Shown here piece after piece: positions 39,774 to 45,312 of a DNA stretch of 45,312 nucleotides (position 1 is its first letter; every line of letters starts with the position of its first letter). Position numbers and translations under genes: made by a program. The notes below the pieces were generated by a model. It saw only the letters and a program-made list of their open reading frames with translations, was not told the DNA's origin and did not search any database. This DNA is from Hyphomonadaceae bacterium (GTDB lineage Bacteria; Pseudomonadota; Alphaproteobacteria; Caulobacterales; Aquidulcibacteraceae): contig JAEUMT010000051.1 of assembly GCA_016791365.1 (NCBI GenBank), positions 1 through 45,312 on the forward strand. The letters are read 5' to 3'.

Positions 39774-40121
39774 ATGACGACAGATTACGCCAAACGCATC
39801 GCGGAGATCGACGAATACGCCATCGAACTGCGCAAGCTCGCGCCCGAGACGGTGAGCGCATTCGGCAACTTGTCGAAGGCGGCGCAGAGCGCGGGCGCAT
39901 TGGACAAGAAGACCAAGGAGCTTCTCGCGCTGGCCATCTCTGTCGCGATCCGATGCGAAGGCTGCATCGCCTATCATGCCCGTGGAGCGCGCAGGACGGG
40001 CGCAACACGTCAGGAAGTGGCCGAGACCCTCGGCGTCGCGATCCAAATGGGCGGCGGCCCAAGCATGAACTACGCCGCTGACGCCCTCCGCGCCTTCGAT
40101 CAATTCGAACCCGCCGCGTAA
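39774..40121 (+). CDS. Carboxymuconolactone decarboxylase/AhpD-like protein
   Basis: A 115-residue all-helical CMD/AhpD-fold protein with the redox motif C61-E-G-C64 followed by H68 (IRCEGCIAYHARGA) and the G-A-T-R-Q-E-V-A-E-T-L-G-V-A-I-Q-M-G-G-G-P helix. This group usually shows peroxidase/disulfide-reductase rather than decarboxylase activity. The ATG at 39774 has AAGG just upstream and begins the family domain; the open frame further upstream is Arg-rich and unlikely to be translated. Possible role in peroxide or nitrosative stress in the anaerobic regulon (inference). Confidence 0.88.
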   Translation: MTTDYAKRIAEIDEYAIELRKLAPETVSAFGNLSKAAQSAGALDKKTKELLALAISVAIRCEGCIAYHARGARRTGATRQEVAETLGVAIQMGGGPSMNYAADALRAFDQFEPAA

Positions 40122-40291
40122 CCAGCCTGCCGCCCGCGGGAGCTTGGCGGGTCCGTCTAATAAATTGATTTTAGAATTTTTATGGTGGGCCAAACAGGGG
40201 CACTTCAGAACCCTGAGAGCCTGCTGGAAACCCTCCTAGAGTGGAATGAATACCTCGAAAAGGCAGCCCCGGACTTCGGGGGGCCAAACCC
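40122..40291. other. Left region of mobilisation module, candidate oriT area
   Basis: An AT-rich block at about 40159-40182, sharply different from the GC-rich surroundings, is followed by two direct copies of GGGCCAAAC (40187-40195 and 40281-40289) and a CCCCGGACTTCGGGG hairpin (40267-40281). The second copy ends directly before mobC. Position, composition and repeats fit a transfer origin or MobC/relaxase binding area, but no nic consensus could be assigned. Confidence 0.45.
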
Positions 40292-40696
40292 ATGACCGCA
40301 GCAGCTGCGCCCCTCACCGCGATATATTGTAACAAAGCCGCGCCCCGCAGAACCCCGCCGTTTTCCATACGGCTATCGGCGGCGGACCGGGCGCGCCTGG
40401 AGACGGAAGCCCGAGGGATGCCGCTCGGGGCATATATAAAGGCGAAGGTTTTGGAGGGCCCACCTCTCAAGCGGGTGGCGGTGGTCGAAGATCGCCAAGC
40501 CCTGGCGCAAGCTTTGGCGCTCCTGGGAAAGACCCATTACGCCAACAATCTGAACCAGCTCGCCCACCTCGCCAATATGGGCGCGCTCCCGCTCACCCCC
40601 GAAGTGATGGAAGAGCTGGCGAGCACACTCCGGCTTATCGGCGAAGTTCGCGCCCTGATCGTGAAAGCGATGGGCGTCCGAAAGGACGCCCGATGA
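40292..40696 (+). CDS. mobC: MobC-like relaxosome accessory protein
   Basis: A 134-residue protein. An RHH-like N-terminal part (P-F-S-I-R-L-S-A-A-D-R-A-R-L-E-x-E-A) is followed by GMPLGAYIKAKVL, and the MobC signature ALLGKTHYANNLNQLAHLAN is clear. MobC proteins bind near oriT and assist the relaxase in opening the DNA. ATG at 40292 follows the repeat region directly. Its end overlaps the relaxase start (ATGA). Confidence 0.87.
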   Translation: MTAAAAPLTAIYCNKAAPRRTPPFSIRLSAADRARLETEARGMPLGAYIKAKVLEGPPLKRVAVVEDRQALAQALALLGKTHYANNLNQLAHLANMGALPLTPEVMEELASTLRLIGEVRALIVKAMGVRKDAR

Positions 40697-41961
40697 TCAT
40701 CAAGGGTTTCACCATCACGGCGGGCGCGCGGCACGCCGCGCACCTGCTCAAGACGGATGAGAACGAGCATGTTCTCGTCCAGGAGATGCGCGGCTTTGTG
40801 GCGCGCGACCTCCACGGCGCGTTCGCGGAATCCCAAGCGATCGCGCGCGGCACCAAGTGCCAGCAGCATCTTTTTTCCTGCGCATTTTCCCCGCCGCAAT
40901 CCGCGCCACTTTCCGCACGCCAATTCCTTCACGCCATCGATCGCACCGAACAAGCTCTTGGCTTGGACGGTCAGCCGCGCGCGATTGTCTTTCACGAGAA
41001 GGATGGAAGGCGTCACGCGCACTGCGTGTGGTCGCGGATCGATGCGGCCAGTATGACGGCAAGGCAGCTCTCGCACTGGAAAACAAAGCTCGGCGATGTC
41101 TCGCGCGCGCTTCACCGCGAATTCGGTATCGAGATGCCGCGCGGCTTGGTGGATCGCAAAGAGCGCGATCCGCTGAACTTCAGCCAGGCAGAATCGCAAG
41201 CCGCCAAACGCAACGGCGAAGACCCACGTTGGCTTCGACAGACAGTGCAAGATTGCTGGGCTGCGTGCGACAACCGCAAAGGCTTCGAGGCGGCGCTTTC
41301 AGAAAAATCTCTTCAACTCGCGCGTGGCGACAAACGCGGCTTTGTGGTCCTGGACTTCAGCGGGAGCGTTCACTCGCTCCCGCGTCTGCTCGATCTCAAA
41401 ACGAAGGACGTGAAAGCAAAGCTCGGCGGCGAACCCGCGCAGTCTTTGGAGGACGCCAAGAAGCAATTGAGTGCGGGCCTCGGCAAAGAGGCGCGCGCCA
41501 AGATCGACCAATCGCGCGAGCGCTTCGCCAAACGCCAGACAACGCTCAAGGCGTTCGGCGCTGAGATGACGCATATGCACCGCGAAGAACGCTCCAGGCT
41601 GGCGAGCGATCATTCCGGACAGTGGATGAAGGCGACGCAAGAACGGCAAGCACGCTTCCCGCGCGGCGTTCGCGGTCTTTGGTCTTGGATCACAGGCAAG
41701 TCCGCGCAAATCAAGAAAGACAATCTTGCAGAAGCCAACGAGCAACGCGCCGCTCAAGAGCGGGCGCGTGAGGAGCAAATGCGCCGCCAGGCGCAGGAGC
41801 GTCATATCCTGCAAGAAAAGATCAAAGAGCTTCGCCATGCACAGGCGCAAGAACTGATCCGGCTTCGCCGCGAACTCGCCTCGCACCTCTCACGAAACGC
41901 TAGCCCAGAACCAAAGCTGCAAGCGCTCTCCGCGCGCCTTTCACGCAAACTGGAGTGGTAA
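40693..41961 (+). CDS. Relaxase/mobilisation nuclease (no tyrosine)
   Basis: A 422-residue relaxase-type protein. The metal-binding histidine motif FHEKDGRRHAHCVWSRID (H101, H108, H110) is typical of MobA/VirD2-related relaxases, which nick oriT and lead the strand into the recipient. The N-terminal A-A-H-L-L-K-T-D-E-N-E-H-V-L-V motif is conserved in place of the usual tyrosine motif. The entire protein has no tyrosine, so the nucleophile must be another residue, for example one of the N-terminal histidines, or the protein is inactive. The C-terminal 200 residues are coiled-coil-rich and basic. Translationally coupled to mobC. Confidence 0.85.
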   Translation: MIIKGFTITAGARHAAHLLKTDENEHVLVQEMRGFVARDLHGAFAESQAIARGTKCQQHLFSCAFSPPQSAPLSARQFLHAIDRTEQALGLDGQPRAIVFHEKDGRRHAHCVWSRIDAASMTARQLSHWKTKLGDVSRALHREFGIEMPRGLVDRKERDPLNFSQAESQAAKRNGEDPRWLRQTVQDCWAACDNRKGFEAALSEKSLQLARGDKRGFVVLDFSGSVHSLPRLLDLKTKDVKAKLGGEPAQSLEDAKKQLSAGLGKEARAKIDQSRERFAKRQTTLKAFGAEMTHMHREERSRLASDHSGQWMKATQERQARFPRGVRGLWSWITGKSAQIKKDNLAEANEQRAAQERAREEQMRRQAQERHILQEKIKELRHAQAQELIRLRRELASHLSRNASPEPKLQALSARLSRKLEW

Positions 41962-41963
41962 AA

Positions 41964-42434
41964 ATGAATCCTCAAAAACGGGATGACAACGCTATGGCTG
42001 GAGCGTTCATGGCGCTCGGTTTCGTGGTTCTGATCTTTTTCATTATCGGCGCGCTGATATCTCTCTTTCTCACGTTTGTTTGCATATCGGCATGGCACAA
42101 AGAGAAAGTTCTTTTTGGCCATACGATCACGCCCTTCGAGGCTCGGTGTTTTATCGGCTTCGGTTTGTTTGGCGGCCTGGTCGGATTGATCTTCGGCATC
42201 ATCATGCTTGTGAATCACATGGGCCCAGAGACCGACATCTTTATGTGGCCGATCATTGGGTATGTATTGGGCTCATTGGGCTGGGGTATTGCCTACGCCA
42301 CCAATCAAAAAGATCCGGCTCCACGTGTAGAGCCTGTCCAGCCACCGCCGCTGCAAAGCGCACCTCAGCGGCCTGCTACACAACGCGCCGAATTTGAGTT
42401 CGCGAGTTGGAATGACGAGGAGCCGCATCACTAA
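41964..42434 (+). CDS. Small membrane protein of mobilisation module
   Basis: A 156-residue protein with hydrophobic segments at about 12-42, 62-84 and 92-112, then a Pro/Gln-rich cytoplasmic tail ending with acidic residues and HH. ATG at 41964 lies 2 nt after the relaxase stop. No family is recognised. Because the downstream coupling ATPase has no membrane segments of its own, this protein may supply the anchor (inference). Confidence 0.65.
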   Translation: MNPQKRDDNAMAGAFMALGFVVLIFFIIGALISLFLTFVCISAWHKEKVLFGHTITPFEARCFIGFGLFGGLVGLIFGIIMLVNHMGPETDIFMWPIIGYVLGSLGWGIAYATNQKDPAPRVEPVQPPPLQSAPQRPATQRAEFEFASWNDEEPHH

Positions 42435-42658
42435 TGCGCAAGCTCTACGAATATTGGCAGATGGGCTTCACGCTGGCGTCCCAATACCAGCAATTGCTTG
42501 CGTGGGAAGACGCGCGGCAGGCGCGCATCGCTCGCGAGCGCGCAGAAGCCAACGCAGCCGAACAAACCCGCGCCATGTTGGCCGCTAATCCGAGCGGGCA
42601 ACTTGGCCGCTCTCAACTCGATGACGAGCAAGCGCTGAAAAGCGCGGGTCTTCTATAA
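42434..42658 (+). CDS. Small hypothetical protein of mobilisation module
   Basis: A 74-residue, mostly helical, charged protein (WEDARQARIARERAEANAAE is coiled-coil-like). Its ATG overlaps the previous stop (TAATG), and its own stop overlaps the coupling-protein start in the same way. No membrane segment. Coupling on both sides indicates a true gene; function unknown. Confidence 0.6.
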   Translation: MRKLYEYWQMGFTLASQYQQLLAWEDARQARIARERAEANAAEQTRAMLAANPSGQLGRSQLDDEQALKSAGLL

Positions 42659-44142
42659 TGCGGCTCGGCATCGAACTTGGGTTCTTCCAAGGCCAGCCCA
42701 TCGTTTATGGCGGGACCGAACCTGTCGCCATCGATGCGCAAGCAGGCAAAGGTAAACTCACGCGGTTTCTGGGCGTTAATTTGGTTTCGCCCAGAACCTC
42801 GCATCTGACCAAGATCATCACTGATCCGAAAGACGGCGAACTCGCCTGGATTTCGTGGAAGACGCTAGAGCGCCAAGGCTACGATGTCCGCTTCATCAAT
42901 GCGGGCGATCTCTACGGCTACAAAAGCGAGAGCTACAATATCAACACGCGCCTTATGGAGATGGCGCGCATCCCTTCGCTTTCACCGCTGCTGTGGGATG
43001 CCGCCTATGACGCGGCGAGTTTTCTTGCGCCGATCGATTCCGAACCGCGCACACGCTGGATCGGTCAAGGCGTGCGCACCATGTTCGCCGCCTACAACGT
43101 GATCGCGGCGAAGTACCCGGAAGACTCGCGCCCCTGCACGCCAGGGGGCCTGTGGGATTTTTTTGGGCGGGGCCGCGAAATCATCGCGCAGAGTTTTGGT
43201 CAATGGGCGCTGATGGACCGCTTCGCCGAGTATCGCGGCATCTTCGAGCAAGTGGCGGGTTGGACATCCTCTCCCGATCAGTGGAACGCCTACAATTCCG
43301 TGATCGTCGAAAACCTCCAAGTCTATCAGCCCCATTCAGCCGCGCGGCGGCTGACGGATCGCAATAGCTTTGAGCCTTCGGAGATGAAAACGCGCCGCAC
43401 GGCACTTTTCATCATGGGCTCTGCGCGCAGCCATTCCAGCCGCAACTTTGTGGGCGCGATGACGGCGGCGATCATCGAGCGCTTCGCCGATGCGAGGGGG
43501 GATCTTCGTGCGCTTGTGATCGGCGAAGAATGGGGCCAGCTCTATGTCTCCAATTTCGAGCACATGCTGACCCTCTACCGCGAAGGCGGCGTGAATTTTG
43601 TCGGCGTGTTTCAGAATGCGGGCGCGCAGCTCGAAGCGCGCTACGGGCGCGAGCTGGCGCGCATCTGGAAGAAAGCGGTCGCGCATACGCTTTATCGCGG
43701 GCTTCCCGAGCAAGAAGCACTTCGCGAAATCGAGTATCTCTCGGGCAGACAAGGCGTGATGGTGCGTGGCTTCTCTGTCAGCAGCGCCCAAGTCAGTGGT
43801 TCAGGCGACAGTCTGGGCGAACAAGCGCGCCCTCTGCTCCAAGTTGAAGACGTGCGTGCCGCGACAGGCGGCGAACGCGCTCTGCTTCACTCACGGGACG
43901 TTGGCTTTACGCGCGTTGATCTTCCGAACTTTTGGGAGCGATCCGAAGTAAGCGGAATGCTGCGCGATGTGCGGCGACGCCCGCACATTCACGACCATTT
44001 GAAAAAGCCGGCTCCCGCATTGCCGAGCTCAGCGCGCGGCGAAGATGACGAACTGCTGGATACGATGAACACCATCAGAGCGAGGCAATCCGCTCTGACG
44101 GTCCATGCGGAAGATTGCCGTGAGAATGGAAGGACGAGGTAA
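42658..44142 (+). CDS. VirD4/TraG-like coupling ATPase without N-terminal membrane segments
   Basis: A 494-residue protein resembling type IV coupling proteins, which bring the relaxase-DNA complex to a secretion channel. A Walker-A-like AQAGKGKLT at 28-35 lacks the usual first Gly. DPKDGELAW (56-64) matches the VirD4/TraG DPKGE motif. LVIGEEWGQL (286-295) is in the Walker B position with Glu for the usual Asp. A late G-x-x-Q-x-x-A-Q-L-E-x-R-Y-G sequence matches the conserved GxFQxxxQLxxxYG region. The canonical two N-terminal membrane helices are absent; the protein begins almost at the nucleotide fold. No mating-pair genes are present in the window. Confidence 0.75.
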   Translation: MRLGIELGFFQGQPIVYGGTEPVAIDAQAGKGKLTRFLGVNLVSPRTSHLTKIITDPKDGELAWISWKTLERQGYDVRFINAGDLYGYKSESYNINTRLMEMARIPSLSPLLWDAAYDAASFLAPIDSEPRTRWIGQGVRTMFAAYNVIAAKYPEDSRPCTPGGLWDFFGRGREIIAQSFGQWALMDRFAEYRGIFEQVAGWTSSPDQWNAYNSVIVENLQVYQPHSAARRLTDRNSFEPSEMKTRRTALFIMGSARSHSSRNFVGAMTAAIIERFADARGDLRALVIGEEWGQLYVSNFEHMLTLYREGGVNFVGVFQNAGAQLEARYGRELARIWKKAVAHTLYRGLPEQEALREIEYLSGRQGVMVRGFSVSSAQVSGSGDSLGEQARPLLQVEDVRAATGGERALLHSRDVGFTRVDLPNFWERSEVSGMLRDVRRRPHIHDHLKKPAPALPSSARGEDDELLDTMNTIRARQSALTVHAEDCRENGRTR

Positions 44143-44294
44143 TGAAGAACGACGAACGCTCGGTGCGCGATCTGGTGCAACGCAATCTCACGCCGGTGAT
44201 TCCGAACACGCTCGACTTCTCTGATCGGCAACGTCTCGAAAACGCGGCGGCTGACGAGCGCCGCCGTGTTGAAGAGAAGAAAAAGAGTTGGTGA
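44142..44294 (+). CDS. Small 50-residue protein of mobilisation module
   Basis: A 50-residue charged protein (SVRDLVQRNLTPVIPNTLDF in the middle, a KKK-S-W end). Its ATG overlaps the coupling-protein stop (TAATG), as do the other genes in this operon. The overlap and the non-random composition support translation. No family recognised. Confidence 0.5.
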   Translation: MKNDERSVRDLVQRNLTPVIPNTLDFSDRQRLENAAADERRRVEEKKKSW

Positions 44295-44322
44295 AATTTG
44301 AAGGGCCTTTAGCGGCCCCTCT

Positions 44323-44359
44323 GGTCAAGGCTGCCCTTCGGCGCTTCGCGGCCTTGACC
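44323..44359. repeat. 9-bp inverted repeat with long loop
   Basis: GGTCAAGGC (44323-44331) pairs with GCCTTGACC (44351-44359) around a 19-nt loop. A smaller hairpin GGGCC/GGCCC (44303-44307 and 44314-44318) precedes it. It lies after the last gene of the mobilisation operon. Confidence 0.5.
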
Positions 44360-44388
44360 ATTCACCCCGCACACTCGCCGTTCAGGCA

Positions 44389-44410
44389 GGGTTGCAGGAA
44401 GCTGCAACCC
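44389..44410 (+). terminator. Terminator-like hairpin after mobilisation operon
   Basis: GGGTTGCAG (44389-44397) and CTGCAACCC (44402-44410) form a perfect 9-bp stem with a GAAG loop, followed by CGTTTCGATT. The short T-run makes it a plausible, though not strong, intrinsic terminator for the operon that ends at 44294. Confidence 0.55.
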
Positions 44411-44490
44411 CGTTTCGATTCAAATTCCATAAGAGCTGCCGTGAGCGATTTTTCTGGACTCGTGCGGCAATATGTTCTTCATTTGTTCTT

Positions 44491-44811
44491 ATGCATGATT
44501 TCTCACAAAAGCATCGGGGCAAAGTCGTCCACTTCGGTATGTGGTCAGAGGAGATCGCTGACGATCTTGGAATGGCTGACGCATTCCGAATTTTGCAGCG
44601 CGCGGCGAAAGAGACTTACGACGAAGACGTGCGATGCGGAGAGCTAAGCGACGCGCTCGAATTTCTCATGAGCAACAATGCGCGTAACAAGCCGCTTCGG
44701 GATTTCAAAGCAGCCCTCGACATTGCGGACCCCGTTCAACGCCATCATGCGGTTCGTCACGCGCTGGTCCGCATCAAGCTGGCGATCTCACGCAGCACAG
44801 AAATCAACTAG
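44491..44811 (+). CDS. Hypothetical protein
   Basis: A 106-residue soluble protein with composition unlike random translation: F-G-M-W-S-E-E-I-A-D-D-L-G-M-A, then LQRAAKETYDEDVRCGELSD and a basic helical C-terminus (HHAVRHALVRIKLAISRS). The ATG at 44491 has no clear ribosome binding site; the open frame extends to 44392 through the terminator hairpin, which makes the longer form unlikely. No family recognised. Base composition is somewhat less GC-rich than neighbouring chromosomal genes. Confidence 0.5.
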   Translation: MHDFSQKHRGKVVHFGMWSEEIADDLGMADAFRILQRAAKETYDEDVRCGELSDALEFLMSNNARNKPLRDFKAALDIADPVQRHHAVRHALVRIKLAISRSTEIN

Positions 44812-44867
44812 GTCGGTTCAAGCCATTGAACCTCTGCCCTTCGGCGAGAACGGGGTGTGCAAGCGGA

Positions 44868-44931
44868 AAGAAAAATCGACGGCGGGCGCAGGCGCTATGC
44901 GCCGAGCCTCGGGAGACCGCCTATTTTTCTT
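44868..44931. repeat. Compound inverted repeat, structured element
   Basis: Nested pairing: AAGAAAAAT (44868-44876) with ATTTTTCTT (44923-44931), GGCGG (44881-44885) with CCGCC (44917-44921), and GGCGC/GCGCC (44891-44895, 44899-44903) with a TAT loop. On paper it forms a single extended arm with internal bulges. It is in a non-coding stretch of the mobilisation module. Could be a structured RNA, a terminator, or a replication/transfer site. Confidence 0.6.
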
Positions 44932-44954
44932 GGAGCGCGCCGAGGGGCTGGCCC

Positions 44955-44995
44955 CTAAGCGGGCATTTGAGGCACTAAACGGGCCTAATGAGGCG
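44955..44995 (+). repeat. Tandem imperfect direct repeat (iteron-like)
   Basis: Two adjacent 20/21-nt units, CTAAGCGGGCATTTGAGGCA (44955-44974) and CTAAACGGGCCTAATGAGGCG minus its last base (44975-44994), agree at most positions. They follow the compound hairpin by 23 nt. Two units are few for a true iteron array. Confidence 0.55.
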
Positions 44996-45095
44996 TTTTG
45001 TAGCCGATTTTCGCTGCATAACAGTCGTATGATCTCACTCCGCCTATGATGACGAAGAAACCTCCGCCGCGATGAACGGCGAAGGTGGCGCGCTC

Positions 45096-45290
45096 CTACG
45101 AGGAGAGCTTGGATATAGCCCATTCTGCCGAAGCCATTGCCGCATAGACATCGTCTTTTGCGCCAGCCACGACGAGCGCGGCCCAGGTACCGTTCGGTTG
45201 CGAGTAGACACGGCCAAGGTTGCACTTCAGCCCGGACGGTCCGGTGTAAACGAGATCAAAGTGCGTCGGGCTGGCTTGCATCCACTCCAT
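45096..45290 (-). CDS. Hypothetical protein at window edge
   Basis: A 64-residue frame from ATG at 45290, with GGTGGGGG a few bases upstream as a ribosome binding site. The sequence looks real: THFDLVYTGPSGLKCNLGRV, then a Y-S-Q-P-N-G-T-W-A-A-L-V strand and a final helix ending AEWAISKLSS. The frame stays open to the end of the window, so a longer protein is possible. No family recognised. Confidence 0.5.
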   Translation of the reverse strand: MEWMQASPTHFDLVYTGPSGLKCNLGRVYSQPNGTWAALVVAGAKDDVYAAMASAEWAISKLSS

Positions 45291-45312
45291 CGAGCCCCCA
45301 CCGATTTCGTCT

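Noticed and set aside
40139-45113. GAGCTTGG near both ends of the mobilisation module as attachment repeats
   Set aside because: Only eight shared bases and no integrase; expected by chance over this distance.
1-45312. CRISPR arrays, rRNA genes or insertion sequences with transposases
   Set aside because: No regularly spaced repeats, rRNA signature sequence or transposase-like protein was seen on reading both strands.

Overview
The window looks like a chromosomal segment of a facultatively anaerobic, denitrification-type alphaproteobacterium. The DNA is GC-rich with G/C-biased third positions, start/stop overlaps (ATGA, GTGA, TTGA, TAATG) are used throughout, and the Mo-cofactor and nitrate genes resemble those of Alphaproteobacteria. 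A Caulobacterales/Hyphomonadaceae-like host would fit, but no rRNA or diagnostic marker is present, so this is a weak inference.

Layout. (1) 1-5.4 kb, housekeeping: tRNA-Gln, a GIY-YIG nuclease gene beside a copy of a palindromic repeat, a SET-domain methyltransferase with a histone-H1-like tail, a minus-strand operon glmU - two YcxB-like membrane proteins - rpiA, then gph and a small conserved gene. (2) 5.4-13.2 kb, accessory signalling: possible small ORFs, a large class III cyclase-STAND ATPase-TPR protein, and divergently a three-gene run of an HTH-TM-FGE/sulfatase-fold protein, a two-TM periplasmic protein and a lipoprotein-like TPR/BamE-like protein. (3) 13.2-39.8 kb, an anaerobic-respiration island: a B12-dependent ribonucleotide reductase; a minus-strand operon narK(fused)-narG-narH-narJ-porin-narI-PpiC-hypothetical-hemerythrin; a divergent Crp/Fnr regulator heading mobA-moaA-moaD-moaE-moaB-moaC-moeA; an operon of a UbiH/UbiM-type hydroxylase, a TPP enzyme and a GlcD/Dld-type FAD oxidase; then a tryptophanase-type lyase, a small hypothetical gene and an AhpD-like protein. 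(4) 40.1-45.0 kb, a compact mobilisation module: MobC, a relaxase without any tyrosine, a small membrane protein, a small soluble protein and a VirD4/TraG-like coupling ATPase lacking membrane segments, followed by hairpins, a compound inverted repeat and a tandem repeat. The last 200 bp hold a minus-strand gene at the window edge.

How it fits together. Seven FNR/Dnr-type boxes (TTGAT-N4-ATCAA or close variants) lie in the anaerobic island, at the promoters of nrdJ, narK, the Crp/Fnr gene, the hydroxylase operon, the tryptophanase and two flanking small genes. The regulator has the E-x-x-S-R recognition helix that reads TTGAT half-sites, but no N-terminal cysteines for an Fe-S cluster, so it is more likely an NO/heme (Dnr/NNR-like) or secondary regulator than a true oxygen-sensing FNR. 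The inferred picture is one regulon that provides nitrate import and reduction, the molybdopterin guanine dinucleotide cofactor that NarG needs, oxygen-independent dNTP synthesis, and several accessory metabolic enzymes.

Most unusual items: the porin inside narJ-narI; the tyrosine-free relaxase with a split or membrane-less coupling protein; the cyclase-STAND/FGE locus; the SET protein with its basic tail; and the small ORF overlapping the nrdJ FNR box.
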